NCBI RefSeq assembly: GCF_004353505.1
Contig: NZ_SMNQ01000012.1
Location: forward strand, 148,967 to 212,966
From: Streptomyces sp. WAC05374
GTDB lineage: Bacteria; Actinomycetota; Actinomycetes; Streptomycetales; Streptomycetaceae
DNA length: 64,000 nt
Reading direction: 5' to 3'
The notes below the pieces were generated by a model. The model was not told the DNA's origin. It searched no databases and saw only the letters and a program-made list of their open reading frames with translations. The position numbers and the translations under genes were made by a program. This document shows, piece after piece, positions 20,886 through 30,049 of the stretch. The stretch's first letter is position 1. Every line of letters starts with the position of its first letter.

Positions 20886-20920
20886 GGGTTCACGGCCCGT
20901 CCGGGACGGGCCGTGAACCC
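20886..20920 (+). terminator. 17-bp perfect hairpin after glgX
   Basis: GGGTTCACGGCCCGTCC (20886-20902) is followed after one base by its exact complement (20904-20920). It starts 36 bases after the glgX stop and ends before treY, so the two genes may not be fully cotranscribed. Confidence 0.8.
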
Positions 20921-20996
20921 GGGAGGAACGTGGCGTCGGGCGTAAATCGCATGAACCGAGGACACAGAAGCCGCCCAAGCGGGTACGTACGTTCGC

Positions 20997-23333
20997 ATGA
21001 CGCCCAACTCGACCTATCGGCTCCAGATCCAGCCGGACTTCCCCTTCCCGGCGGCCGGGGAAGCGGTGCCGTACCTCGCCTCGCTCGGGGTCTCGCACCT
21101 GCATCTGTCGCCGGTCCTGGAGGCGGTCCCCGGCTCCACGCACGGGTACGACGTCACCGACCACGCGCGCGTGCGCGAGGAGCTGGGCGGCGAGGCCGGT
21201 CTGCGGGCCCTCGCGCGCACCGCCCGGGCGCACGGCCTCGGCCTGGTGGTGGACCTCGTGCCCAACCACATGGCGGCGTCCCCGCGCCACAACCGGGCGC
21301 TGTGGGAGGTGCTGCGGGACGGCCCCTCCTCGCCGTACGCCCGCTGGTTCGACATCGACTGGGCGGCGGGCGGCGGGAAGGTGCTGCTGCCGGTGCTGGC
21401 GGACCGGATCGGCGAGGAGCTGGCGCGGATGCGGGTGGAGGGCGGGGCGCTGCACTACGGCGAGCAGCGCTTCCCGCTGCGGCCCGGTACGGAGGGGATG
21501 GCGCTGCCGGAGCTGCTGGACGCCCAGTGGTACCGGCTGAGCTGGTGGCGGCTGGCCCGCACCGAGCTGAACTACCGGCGGTTCTTCACCATTTCGGACC
21601 TGATCGGGGTGCGGGTGGAGGACCCCGAGGTGTTCAGGGCGACCCATGCCAAAATCGTCGAGCTGGTGCGGGACGGGGTGGTCGAGGGCCTGCGGATCGA
21701 CCACCCGGACGGGCTCGCCGACCCCGAGGGCTACCTGCGGGAGCTGGAGCGGGCGACCGGCGGGGACTGCTGGATCGTCGTCGAGAAGATCCTCACCGGC
21801 GAGGAACCGCTGCCCGGGACGTGGCCGGTCGCCGGCACGACCGGCTACGACGCCCTGCGCAGGGTGGACGGGCTGTTCGTGGACGAGGCGGGCGCGGCGG
21901 AACTGGCGGAGCACTACCGGCGGTTCGCGGCCCCCGCCGGGGACCGGGGCGGTCACTGGGCGGCGACGGCGCGCCGGGCCGCGTACAAGGTGGTGACGCA
22001 CGAGCTGGCCTCGGAGGTCGCGTTCCTGACCCGGACGGCGGCGGCCGTCTGCGCCGCCGGCCCCGACCGGCGCGACCACGCCCCGTGGGCGCTGCGCGCG
22101 GCGGTGCGGGAGCTGCTGATCCGGGTCCCGGTCTACCGCCCGTACGGCACCGGGGCGGAGGACGTGCTGACCGCCGAGGCGGCGGAGGAGGCCAGGGCGA
22201 CGTTCACGGTGCCGGAGGAGGCGGCGGCCGTGGACGTCGTCCGGGACCTCGCTCTGGGCCGGCTCGGGGACGGGCCGGAGCACCGGGCGTTCCGGACGCG
22301 GTTCGCGCAGACCTCGTCGGCGCTGCGCGCGAAGTCGGTCGAGGACACGGCGTTCTACCGGTACACGCCGCTGGTGTCGGCGAACGAGGTGGGCGGGGAG
22401 CCGGGCAGGCCGGCCGTGGGCCCGGCGGAGTTCCACGCCTACTGTGAGCGGCTGGCCCGTGACTGGCCGGCCACCGGCACGGTGCTGTCCACGCACGACA
22501 CCAAGCGCAGCGCCGACGTGCGGGCCCGGATCGCGGTCCTGTCGGAGTGCCCGCAGCGGTGGGCCAAGCTGCTGGACGACGTGGCGCGGACGCCGGCGCC
22601 CGACGGGCAGGTGGCGTGGACGGCCTGGCAGACGGCGCTGGGCTTCGGCTACCCGTACGGGGACCGGCTGGCGCCGGCGCTGCTGAAGTCGGTGCGGGAG
22701 GCCGGGCTGCACACGAGCTGGACGGAGCCGGACCCGGCGTACGAGCAGGCGGTGCTGGACTTCGTGGACGCGGGACCGGCCGGCCCGGGCCTGTACACGG
22801 TCTCCCTCCTGGCCCGGGAGCTGGAGCCGTACGCACGGGCGAACACGCTGGGCGCGGCGCTGCTGCACCTGACCATGCCGGGCGTACCGGACCTGTACCA
22901 GGAGACGGAACGGGTGTACCTGGCGCTGGTCGACCCGGACAACCGGCGGCCGTTCCGCGAGGGGCCACCGGACGAGAAAACGGCCGTCACGCGCGCGGCG
23001 CTGTGGCTGCGGCGCCGGTACCCGGACGTGTTCGGGGCGTCGGGGACGTACCGGCCGCTGGCGGCGAGCGGTCCGGCGGCGGAGCACTGCGTGGCCTTCT
23101 GCCGCTCGGGCGAGGTGGTCACGGCGGTCACCCGGCTGTCGCTGCGGCTGGCGGAGGGCGGCGGCTGGGGCGACACCTCCCTGACGCTGCCCAAGGGGCG
23201 CTGGTTCGACGCCGTGGACGCGGGCCGGGAGTTCCGGGGCGGCGAGCCGGTGCCGGTGGCGGAGCTGTTCGCGGCCCGGCCGGTGGCCCTGCTCAGCCGC
23301 CGGCCCGTCCCGGAGGAGGCGGCGGCCGGGTGA
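20997..23333 (+). CDS. treY: Maltooligosyl trehalose synthase
   Basis: 778 aa. It isomerises the reducing-end alpha-1,4 bond of maltodextrin to alpha-1,1, giving maltooligosyl trehalose. The N-terminus TYRLQIQPDFPF, then SPVLEAVPGSTHGYDV and VVDLVPNHMA, is specific to TreY. Catalytic residues sit in GLRIDHPDGLADP (Asp near 233), IVVEKIL (Glu near 262) and STHDTKRSADVRAR (Asp near 500). The ATG lacks a clear ribosome site; a good GGGAGGAAC at 20921-20929 precedes an out-of-frame GTG, so the true start is a little uncertain. Confidence 0.95.
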   Translation: MTPNSTYRLQIQPDFPFPAAGEAVPYLASLGVSHLHLSPVLEAVPGSTHGYDVTDHARVREELGGEAGLRALARTARAHGLGLVVDLVPNHMAASPRHNRALWEVLRDGPSSPYARWFDIDWAAGGGKVLLPVLADRIGEELARMRVEGGALHYGEQRFPLRPGTEGMALPELLDAQWYRLSWWRLARTELNYRRFFTISDLIGVRVEDPEVFRATHAKIVELVRDGVVEGLRIDHPDGLADPEGYLRELERATGGDCWIVVEKILTGEEPLPGTWPVAGTTGYDALRRVDGLFVDEAGAAELAEHYRRFAAPAGDRGGHWAATARRAAYKVVTHELASEVAFLTRTAAAVCAAGPDRRDHAPWALRAAVRELLIRVPVYRPYGTGAEDVLTAEAAEEARATFTVPEEAAAVDVVRDLALGRLGDGPEHRAFRTRFAQTSSALRAKSVEDTAFYRYTPLVSANEVGGEPGRPAVGPAEFHAYCERLARDWPATGTVLSTHDTKRSADVRARIAVLSECPQRWAKLLDDVARTPAPDGQVAWTAWQTALGFGYPYGDRLAPALLKSVREAGLHTSWTEPDPAYEQAVLDFVDAGPAGPGLYTVSLLARELEPYARANTLGAALLHLTMPGVPDLYQETERVYLALVDPDNRRPFREGPPDEKTAVTRAALWLRRRYPDVFGASGTYRPLAASGPAAEHCVAFCRSGEVVTAVTRLSLRLAEGGGWGDTSLTLPKGRWFDAVDAGREFRGGEPVPVAELFAARPVALLSRRPVPEEAAAG

Positions 23334-23334
23334 G

Positions 23335-23883
23335 TCAGCGGGCGGAGAGGCGGAAGCTCATGCGCCCGAAGGCCACCATGTCACCGGCCTGGACGACGAC
23401 CGAGCCGGTGACCCGCTGTCCGTTCACGGTGGTGCCGTTGGTGGAGCCCAGGTCGCGCAGGACCCACAGCCCGCTCTGGAGGCTCAGTTCGGCGTGCAGC
23501 CGGGAGACCGTCTCGTGGCTGAGCCGCAGCCCGTTGGCCGGGTCCCGCCCTATGCGCAGGGGGTACGGTCCGGGCTCGGGCAGCAGCAGCTTCGGCAGCC
23601 GCTCGGCCTGCCACGCCCGGCGCAGCCGGACATGAAAGGCGGACATCCGTTCGACCGCGCCGAACAGCCGCTTGGACCAGCGCCCTTCGGTGTGCAGGTC
23701 CGCGGTGAGGGCCGCCAGCTCGTCGGGGCGGCGGGCCACCAGGGCCAGTTCCATGCGCCGCAGGAACGTGTCGTGCGACAGCTTGCCCTGCGCGGCGCCT
23801 TCCCTCAGCAGCCCCAGGGCACGGTCCCGGTCGGCGTCGGAGAGCCGAGCGGGGTACGTGGAGGACTCGAAAGCGGACGTCAC
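23335..23883 (-). CDS. DUF1707 and FHA domain protein
   Basis: 182 aa. An N-terminal DUF1707 (RLSDADRDRALGLLREGAAQGKLSHDTFLRRMELAL...) covers about residues 12-65. A basic linker follows, then a C-terminal FHA domain (IGRDPANGLRL, SRLHAEL, LRDLGSTNGTTVNG) that binds phosphothreonine peptides. It should be a cytoplasmic partner of Ser/Thr protein kinases. It lies between treY and treZ on the opposite strand; whether it regulates trehalose enzymes is unknown. It ends one base beyond the treY stop, so the genes converge. Confidence 0.88.
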   Translation of the reverse strand: MTSAFESSTYPARLSDADRDRALGLLREGAAQGKLSHDTFLRRMELALVARRPDELAALTADLHTEGRWSKRLFGAVERMSAFHVRLRRAWQAERLPKLLLPEPGPYPLRIGRDPANGLRLSHETVSRLHAELSLQSGLWVLRDLGSTNGTTVNGQRVTGSVVVQAGDMVAFGRMSFRLSAR

Positions 23884-24042
23884 GTCGTGATTGTCGGTCC
23901 GGTCGGGCCGGGGTGTCCAGACGGGCCCCGCTGTCGGACCCCGTTGGTACGGTCTTGATACGAGGTCCGTTCGGCCAAGTGTCGTGCTTCCCGATCTCGA
24001 TCTTGCCAGGATTGGGGCGTTACGACGACGAGGGGATCACCA

Positions 24043-25788
24043 GTGCTGTTCGAGGTGTGGGCGCCGCAGGCAGAGGAACGGGTCGAGCTCCAACTCCAGG
24101 GTGCGGCGCACCCGTTGGAGCGTGACCCGGAGCGTGACGGCTGGTGGACGGCCGAGGCGGAGGCCGCTGACGGCGCCCGCTACGGGTACGCGCTGGACGG
24201 CGGCCCCGTGCTGCCCGATCCGCGCTCGCGGCGCCAGCCGGACGGGCCGGACGGCCTGAGCGCGGTCGTCGACCACGCCGCGCACACCTGGCGGCACGAC
24301 CCCCCGGCACGCGGCCTGCGCGGCGCCGTGCTGTACGAGCTGCACATCGGCACGTACACGCCCGAGGGCACCCTCGACGCGGCGGCCGCCCGCCTGGACC
24401 ACCTGGTGGAGCTGGGCATCACGCACGTGGAGCTGATGCCGCTGTGCCCCTTCCCCGGCCGGCACGGCTGGGGGTACGAGGGCGTGTCGCTGTGGGCGGT
24501 CCACGAGCCGTACGGCGGGCCCGAGGCGCTCAAGCGCTTCGTCGACACGGCGCACGGCCTGGGCCTGGGCGTGGTGCTGGACGTGGTCCACAACCACCTG
24601 GGCCCCTCCGGCAACTACCTCCCGGCGTTCGGCCCGTACTTCACCGACACCCACCACACCCCGTGGGGCGCGGCGGTGAACCTGGACGCGCCCGGCTCGG
24701 ACGAGGTCCGGGCGTTCCTGCTGGGCAGCGCGCTGGCCTGGCTGCGCGACTACCGGATCGACGGCCTGCGGCTGGACGCCGTGCACGCGCTGGCCGACAC
24801 CCGGGCGCTGACGTTCCTGGAGGAGCTGTCGGCGGCCGTGGACGCACTGGCGGCCGAGCAGGGCCGGGAGCTGTTCCTGATCGCCGAGTCGGACCTGGCC
24901 GACCCGCGCACCACGACGCCCCGCGACGCGGGGGGCCTTGGCCTGCACGCCCAGTGGAACGACGACTTCCACCACGCCCTGCACACCGCCCTGACCGGCG
25001 AGTCGCAGGGCTACTACGCGGACTTCGCGCGCGCCCCGCTCGCCGCCCTCGCCAAGACCCTGGGCCATGTCTTCTTCCACGACGGCACGTACTCGACGTT
25101 CCGCGGCCGCACGCACGGGCGGCCGGTCGACCGGGTGCGGACCCCGGCACACCGCTTCCTGGGCTACTCCCAGACCCATGACCAGGTCGGCAACCGCGCG
25201 ACGGGCGACCGGCTGTCCGCGTCCTGCTCCCCAGGGCTGCTGGCGTGCGCCGCGGCCCTGGTCCTGACGGGGCCGTTCACCCCGATGCTGTTCATGGGCG
25301 AGGAGTGGGGGGCGAGCACCCCGTGGCAGTTCTTCACCGACCACACCGACCCCGGGCTGGCCGAGGCGGTCCGCAACGGGCGGCGGCGGGAGTTCGCCGC
25401 CCACGGCTGGGCGGAGGAGGACGTCCCGGACCCCCAGGACCCGGCCACCCGGGACCGGTCCTGCCTCGACTGGGCGGAGCGGGAGCGTCAGCCGCACGCC
25501 CGGCTGCTGGCCTGGTACCGGGAGCTGATCGCCCTGCGGGCCGCCCAGCCGGACCTGACGGACCCCGACCTGGCGGCGGTGCGGGTGGCGTTCGACGAGG
25601 AGGCGCGCTGGCTGGCGTACCGGCGCGGGGACCTGCGCGTCGCGGTCAACTTCGCCAAGGAGCCCGCCCGTGTCCCGCTCGGCACCCGTGTGCGGGTGCT
25701 GGCGGCCTGGGAGCCGGTGGAGATGCCCAACGGGGACGGGCTGATGACGCTGCCGCCGGAATCGTGCGTCATCCTCGCGGACGTGTGA
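24043..25788 (+). CDS. treZ: Maltooligosyl trehalose trehalohydrolase
   Basis: 581 aa from GTG 24043 with a GAGGGGA site. It cleaves trehalose from maltooligosyl trehalose. The N-terminal CBM48-like region starts MLFEVWAPQAEERVEL. The GH13 barrel shows YELHIGTYTPEGT, VVHNHLGPSGNYL, nucleophile Asp in DGLRLDAVHAL (near 245), Glu in LIAESDL (near 281) and HDQVGNRATGDRL. With glgX and treY it completes the glycogen-to-trehalose pathway. The FHA gene separates it from treY, so it has its own promoter, probably near 23940-24030. Confidence 0.95.
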   Translation: MLFEVWAPQAEERVELQLQGAAHPLERDPERDGWWTAEAEAADGARYGYALDGGPVLPDPRSRRQPDGPDGLSAVVDHAAHTWRHDPPARGLRGAVLYELHIGTYTPEGTLDAAAARLDHLVELGITHVELMPLCPFPGRHGWGYEGVSLWAVHEPYGGPEALKRFVDTAHGLGLGVVLDVVHNHLGPSGNYLPAFGPYFTDTHHTPWGAAVNLDAPGSDEVRAFLLGSALAWLRDYRIDGLRLDAVHALADTRALTFLEELSAAVDALAAEQGRELFLIAESDLADPRTTTPRDAGGLGLHAQWNDDFHHALHTALTGESQGYYADFARAPLAALAKTLGHVFFHDGTYSTFRGRTHGRPVDRVRTPAHRFLGYSQTHDQVGNRATGDRLSASCSPGLLACAAALVLTGPFTPMLFMGEEWGASTPWQFFTDHTDPGLAEAVRNGRRREFAAHGWAEEDVPDPQDPATRDRSCLDWAERERQPHARLLAWYRELIALRAAQPDLTDPDLAAVRVAFDEEARWLAYRRGDLRVAVNFAKEPARVPLGTRVRVLAAWEPVEMPNGDGLMTLPPESCVILADV

Positions 25789-25794
25789 GCCGGG

Positions 25795-26943
25795 CTACCG
25801 CACGAGGGCGAGTTCCCGCGGAGTGGTGTTGAGGCGGCGCCCGCGGCCGTCCGCGGTGACCGCGACGATGTCCTCGATGCGGACGCCGAAGCGGCCCGGG
25901 AGGTAGATCCCGGGCTCGATGGAGAAGCACATGCCGGGGACGAGGGGCTGCTCCTCGCCCTCGATCATGTACGGCGGCTCGTGCGTGGTGACGCCGATGC
26001 CGTGGCCGGTGCGGTGGATGAAGTACTCGCCGTACCCGGCGTCGGTGATCACCGCGCGGGCCGCCCGGTCGACGTCCTGGCACGCCGCGCCCGGCGCGAC
26101 CGCCTCGAACCCGGCCTGCTGGGCCTCCCGCACGACGTCGTGGACACGCCGCTCCTCCGGTGTCGGCTCCCCGACGTGCACGGTACGGGTGGTGTCGGAG
26201 CCGTACCCGTGCTTGAGGCCGCCGAAGTCGAGGACGACCATGTCGCCGTCCTCGATGGTGCGCTCCCCCGCCTCGTGGTGCGGGTTGGCGCCGTTGGGGC
26301 CCGACCCGACCACGGTGAAGTCCACCTGCGAGTGGCCGAACCGCCGCAGCAGCGCGGCCAGATCGGCGGCGATCTCCGTCTCCTTGCGCCCGGCGAACCG
26401 CACCTGGAGGATCTCGCGGTACGCCTCGTCGGCGGCCGCGCCCGCCGCCTCCAGCCGGGCCAGCTCGGAGGCGTCCTTGACCGCCCGCAGCATGGGCAGG
26501 GCGTCGCTGAGCGCGGCGTACGAGGAGTCCGGCAGCTCCTTCTGGAGCCCGAGCAGGTGCATGGCCCAGGCGTTGTCGCTCACCCCGAAGCGGCCCTTGG
26601 GGTCGAGGAGCGGGGCGGTGGCGGCGTACGGGTCGGTGCCGTCGGTCCAGTCCCGGAGGGTGAGCGCGGCGGCCCCGGGCGCCCGTTCGGCGTCGGGCGC
26701 CTCCAGGGCCGGCACGACGAGGACGGGGTCGTGGCCGGGCGCGAGGACGAGCAGGGTGAGGCGCTCGGTGTCGGCGGTGGGCCGGTAGCCGGTGAGGTGG
26801 GCCAGGTCGGGGCCGGGCGCGACCAGGAGCCCGGCGAGCCCGGCAGCGGTGGCGGCTTCGGTGGCGCGGGCCATGCGGGTGCGGTAGTCGTCGGCGGTGA
26901 ACGGGGTGGTCGCGAGGTCGCTACGGCTGTCCATGACGGCCAT
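25795..26943 (-). CDS. M24 family metallopeptidase (Xaa-Pro peptidase-like)
   Basis: 382 aa. The N-terminal creatinase-like domain contains LLVAPGPDLAHLTGYRPTADTERLTLLV. The C-terminal pita-bread domain carries the two-metal ligands: Asp in VLDFGGLKHGYGSDTTRT (two Asp), His in FIHRTGHGIGVTTHE, Glu in CFSIEPGIYLPG and Glu in VRIEDIVAVT. All are intact, so it should be an active aminopeptidase P/prolidase-type enzyme. The ATG at 26934 (fourth residue) is also possible. It is convergent with treZ, six bases apart. Confidence 0.92.
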   Translation of the reverse strand: MAVMDSRSDLATTPFTADDYRTRMARATEAATAAGLAGLLVAPGPDLAHLTGYRPTADTERLTLLVLAPGHDPVLVVPALEAPDAERAPGAAALTLRDWTDGTDPYAATAPLLDPKGRFGVSDNAWAMHLLGLQKELPDSSYAALSDALPMLRAVKDASELARLEAAGAAADEAYREILQVRFAGRKETEIAADLAALLRRFGHSQVDFTVVGSGPNGANPHHEAGERTIEDGDMVVLDFGGLKHGYGSDTTRTVHVGEPTPEERRVHDVVREAQQAGFEAVAPGAACQDVDRAARAVITDAGYGEYFIHRTGHGIGVTTHEPPYMIEGEEQPLVPGMCFSIEPGIYLPGRFGVRIEDIVAVTADGRGRRLNTTPRELALVR

Positions 26944-26999
26944 CCTCGCCGGGCGTCCGGCCGGGCGCGAGCGACATACGCGGACCGGCCGCGCCCGCC

Positions 27000-27160
27000 G
27001 GTTCGCTCCTGGCGGCGGTCAGCGCGGCGGCGGGGCCCCCGGTTCGCTCCTGGCGGCGGTCAGCGCGGCGGCCGGGCCCCCGGTTCGTTCCCGGCGGCGG
27101 TCAGCGCGGCGGCCGGGCCCCCGGTTCGTTCCCGGCGGCGGTCAGGGCGGCGGCCACGGT
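27000..27160. repeat. 41-bp tandem repeat at the 3' end of the LysR gene
   Basis: The block GGTTCG...GGGCCCCC recurs with a constant 41-base step (starts at 27000, 27041, 27082 and 27123), three to four near-identical copies. The copy at 27123 encodes the last residues of the LysR protein and the others extend past its stop. Because 41 is not a multiple of three, gain or loss of a unit changes the frame beyond the stop but not the protein itself. Confidence 0.85.
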
Positions 27161-27991
27161 GGCGGCGGGGCCCGCCGGTTCGCCGCTGTGGAGGAGTTCG
27201 GTGCGGTGCACCAGGCGCGGTGCGGTGAGGGGCACGGCGGTGGCGCCGGGGGCCGGCGGGACGGTCACCGGCAGGAGCGTCAGGCCGTGCCCGGCCGCCG
27301 CGAGGGCGGTCAGGGTGCGGACGTCGCTGCCGTCGTAGCGGAGGGCGGGGCGGAAGCCCGGGGCCGGCTGGACCGCCCGGAGCCGGTCGAGCGGCAGGCC
27401 GGCGGCCGGGGCGTCGAGCCACCGGGCGTCGAGGAGGTCGACGAGGCGCAGCCCGGGGCGGTGGGCGAGGGGGTGACCGGACGGCAGGTGGACGGCGAGC
27501 GGGGCCTCGGCCACCCGCGTCGCGGTGAGCGGGGCGACGTCCGGGAGCCGCAGCGGGTCGTTGGGGGCGGCCAGTCCGTCGACGAGCCCGAGGTCGGCCG
27601 CCCCTTCCGCCAGGGCGTCGGGGATCTCGTCGCGGGGCAGCACGCGCAGGGTGACGCGGGTGGCGGGCAGGGCGGCGAGGGTGCCGGGGTGGACGGCGAG
27701 CGGGGCGGCGGCGAGGGTCAGGTCACCGGCCGGTTCGGCGGCCATGCGCGCGAGGTCGGCGCGTGCGGCGTCGAGCCGGAGCAGCAGGGGCCGGGCGTGT
27801 TCCAGGAGGCGTTCACCGGCGCGGGTGGGGGCGACCGGACGGCGGACCAGCAGGGGCACGCCGAGGTCCCCCTCCAGGGCGGCCACGTGCTGGGAGACGG
27901 CCGACTGGGTGTAGCCCAGTTCACGGGCGGCCGCGGAGAAGGAGGCGAGCCGGGCCACCGTCACGAACGTACGGAGCAGGTGCGGGTCCAT
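27101..27991 (-). CDS. LysR-family transcriptional regulator
   Basis: 296 aa starting MDPHLLRTFVTVARLASFSA. The winged helix-turn-helix ARELGYTQSAVSQHVAALEGDLG is at about residues 20-45, followed by a LysR substrate-binding domain. An ATG two codons upstream (27997) is in frame. A GACACT box seven bases before 27991 would fit a leaderless start there. It is divergent from the GATase-like gene at 28145, its most likely target. The C-terminus AALTAAGNEPGARPPR comes from the 41-bp repeat and is probably unstructured. Confidence 0.9.
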   Translation of the reverse strand: MDPHLLRTFVTVARLASFSAAARELGYTQSAVSQHVAALEGDLGVPLLVRRPVAPTRAGERLLEHARPLLLRLDAARADLARMAAEPAGDLTLAAAPLAVHPGTLAALPATRVTLRVLPRDEIPDALAEGAADLGLVDGLAAPNDPLRLPDVAPLTATRVAEAPLAVHLPSGHPLAHRPGLRLVDLLDARWLDAPAAGLPLDRLRAVQPAPGFRPALRYDGSDVRTLTALAAAGHGLTLLPVTVPPAPGATAVPLTAPRLVHRTELLHSGEPAGPAATVAAALTAAGNEPGARPPR

Positions 27992-28144
27992 GGGCATCAG
28001 TGTCCTGCCCGGCCCGGCGCCCGCCTCGCCGGGCCGGGGCCAGAACCGTCGCCGGGCCGTACGCGTGGGCCATCAGCGTTCCTGATGGGGGGTGCAGGAA
28101 TCGTCGTTGGACGTGAACGGGCGGCGCCGACCAGCATGTCGGGC

Positions 28145-28912
28145 ATGACGAACCTCGTAGCGGGCAGCCCTGTCGCGCCGCACTCCGCCGGGCCCGTCGC
28201 CCGGATCGCCCTGGTCGGCGACCGCTCCGCCACGGTGGAGTCCCACGTCCGTGTGCCGCTGCTCCTCGGCGCACTCGCCGAGCGGGACGGCCTCGTGCTC
28301 GACCCGTACTGGGTGCCGACCGACGCCGCCGCCGAGCCCGGTGCCGTGGAGGGGTTCGACGCGGTGTGGCTGCTGCCCGGCAGCCCGTACCGCAGTGAGG
28401 CGGGCGCGCTGGAGGCGATCCGTACCGCACGCGAGCGGGAGATCCCGTTCCTCGGGACGTGCGGCGGCTTCCAGCACGCGCTGCTGGAGTACGCCCGCAA
28501 CGTCTGCGGGCTGGCCCGGGCGGCGCACGCCGAGAACGACCCCGCGGCCGCCCCCGGGGACGTGGTGATCGGACGGCTCGCGTGCTCGCTCGCCGGCCAC
28601 GAGGGGGCGGTGCGCGTGACCCCCGGGTCGCTGGCCGAGTCGGTGATCGGTGCCGAACGGCTCGTGGAGCGGTACCAGTGCGCGTACGGCCCGGACCGGG
28701 ACCACCTGGACGTGCTGCGGGCGCACGGGCTGCGGTTCACCGGCGAGGACGGGGACGGGCAGGTGCGGATGGCGGAACTGCCCGGGCACCCCTTCTTCCT
28801 GGCCACGCTGTTCCAGCCGGAACTGGCCGGTGACGGGACGCGCCCGCACCCGGTCGTACGGGCGCTGGCGTCGGCGGCGGTGCGGCACGCGGGGGCGGGC
28901 CGGGCGGTCTGA
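28145..28912 (+). CDS. Class I glutamine-amidotransferase-like protein (CTP synthase C-terminus related)
   Basis: 255 aa beginning MTNLVAGSPVAPH; an ATG three codons upstream (28136) is also in frame. The nucleophile elbow is GTCGGFQHALLEYARN (Cys near residue 105), the fold is GATase-like, and LFQPELAG near the end stands where the catalytic His-x-Glu is expected but lacks a clear His. It resembles the short CTP-synthase C-terminal-region-related proteins rather than full CTP synthase, as the synthetase domain is absent. The substrate is unknown. Divergent from LysR. Confidence 0.8.
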   Translation: MTNLVAGSPVAPHSAGPVARIALVGDRSATVESHVRVPLLLGALAERDGLVLDPYWVPTDAAAEPGAVEGFDAVWLLPGSPYRSEAGALEAIRTAREREIPFLGTCGGFQHALLEYARNVCGLARAAHAENDPAAAPGDVVIGRLACSLAGHEGAVRVTPGSLAESVIGAERLVERYQCAYGPDRDHLDVLRAHGLRFTGEDGDGQVRMAELPGHPFFLATLFQPELAGDGTRPHPVVRALASAAVRHAGAGRAV

Positions 28913-28919
28913 GCCGTGT

Positions 28920-29546
28920 TCAGCTCATGGGTACGACGAGGTCGGCGCGGGCCCGTCCGGCGGTGACGAGGCGGGCGTTGGCCTCGTCGGAGTCCCTGAC
29001 CCAGCGCTCGGCGCGGGAGCGGTCCTTGCCGAACCGCACATGGCGTTCGACGAGCCGGTGGACGCGGCGGTGGTCGTCCAGTTCCAGGAACCAGACCTCG
29101 TCGAGGAGGGGACGGACGGCCGCCCAGGGGCCGTCGTCGTGGAGGAGGTAGTTGCCCTCCGTGACGACGAGCGGCACCTCGGGGCCGACCGGGATGCTTC
29201 CGGCGACCGGTTCCTCCAGGGCCCGGTCGAAGGCGGGGGCGTAGACGACCGTGCCGGGTTCGGCCGCGCGGAGGCGGGCGAGCAGGGCGGCGTACCCGGC
29301 GGCGTCGAACGTGTCGGGGGCGCCCTTGCGCGCGGTGCGGCCCAGGCGGCGCAACTCGGCCTGGGCGAGGTGGAAACCGTCCATGGGGACGAGGGCGGCG
29401 AGGCCGCCGAGGCGTTCGACCAGCCGGGCCGCCAGGGTGGACTTGCCCGCGCCGGGTGCTCCGGCGAGGCCGAGGATGCGGCGGCCGCCCGGGGCGGCGA
29501 GGCGGCGGGCGCGGACGGTGAGGCCTTCGAGCTGCTGCGAGTCCAT
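28920..29546 (-). CDS. Small P-loop nucleoside/sugar kinase (uridine kinase-like)
   Basis: 208 aa. Walker A GLAGAPGAGKSTLAARL is near residues 26-42. PMDGFHLAQAELRRLGRTARKGAPDTFD matches the uridine/pantothenate kinase superfamily substrate loop, and VVTEGNYLLHDDGPW is the second strand. The C-terminal LERHVRFGKDRSRAERWVRDSDEANA is the lid region. It phosphorylates a small hydroxyl substrate (nucleoside, fructose or pantothenate-like); which one cannot be decided. Confidence 0.85.
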   Translation of the reverse strand: MDSQQLEGLTVRARRLAAPGGRRILGLAGAPGAGKSTLAARLVERLGGLAALVPMDGFHLAQAELRRLGRTARKGAPDTFDAAGYAALLARLRAAEPGTVVYAPAFDRALEEPVAGSIPVGPEVPLVVTEGNYLLHDDGPWAAVRPLLDEVWFLELDDHRRVHRLVERHVRFGKDRSRAERWVRDSDEANARLVTAGRARADLVVPMS

Positions 29547-29575
29547 GCGGGCAGTGTGGCACTCCGCACGCCTGC

Positions 29576-29604
29576 TGGTCAGACCGCTGTCATACGTATA
29601 ACGT
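29576..29604 (+). promoter_or_regulatory. Promoter of the VOC gene (leaderless)
   Basis: A TGGTCA -35 box (29576-29581), a 17-base spacer and a TAACGT -10 box (29599-29604) end seven bases before ATG 29612, placing transcription start on the start codon. Confidence 0.6.
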
Positions 29605-29611
29605 CGCGGGT

Positions 29612-30001
29612 ATGCCGCACATCGCCCTGATCACTCTCGTCGTCCGTGACTACGACGAGGCCATCCGCTTCTACACGGGTGCCCTCGGCTTCGAACTGGT
29701 CGAGGACACCGACCGCGGGGACGGGACGCGGTGGGTCGTGGTCCGGCCCCAGGGCGCCGCGCCCGGGACCGGGCTGGTGCTGGCCCGCGCGGCGGGCGCG
29801 GAGCAGGAGGCGAGCGTGGGGGCGCAGACCGGCGGGCGCGTCGGGTTCTTCCTGCACACCGAGGACTTCGCCGGTGACCGGGCCCGGATGCTGGCGGCCG
29901 GGGTGCGGTTCCTGGAGGAGCCCCGGCACGAGCCGTACGGCACGGTGGCGGTCTTCGAGGACCTGTACGGCAACCGGTGGGACCTGCTGCAGCCGGCCTG
30001 A
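29612..30001 (+). CDS. VOC-family (glyoxalase/bleomycin-resistance fold) protein
   Basis: 129 aa with two beta-alpha-beta-beta-beta modules: MPHIALITLVVRDYDEAIRFY at the start and GVRFLEEPRHEPYGTVAVFEDLYGNRWDL at the end. The final E-DLYGN motif is typical of glyoxalase-like metal sites. Members act as dioxygenases, isomerases or antibiotic-binding proteins; the role of this one is unknown. No ribosome site is visible; see the promoter entry. Confidence 0.9.
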   Translation: MPHIALITLVVRDYDEAIRFYTGALGFELVEDTDRGDGTRWVVVRPQGAAPGTGLVLARAAGAEQEASVGAQTGGRVGFFLHTEDFAGDRARMLAAGVRFLEEPRHEPYGTVAVFEDLYGNRWDLLQPA

Positions 30002-30049
30002 GCCCCGGCGGCGGGGCCGTTGTCAGTGGGGGCTGTTACGTTCTGTGAC

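Noticed and set aside
26897..28912. 671-codon frame containing the GATase-like gene
   Set aside because: The first 410 codons are Gly/Arg/Val shadow of the LysR and M24 genes; only the part from 28136/28145 has real protein features.
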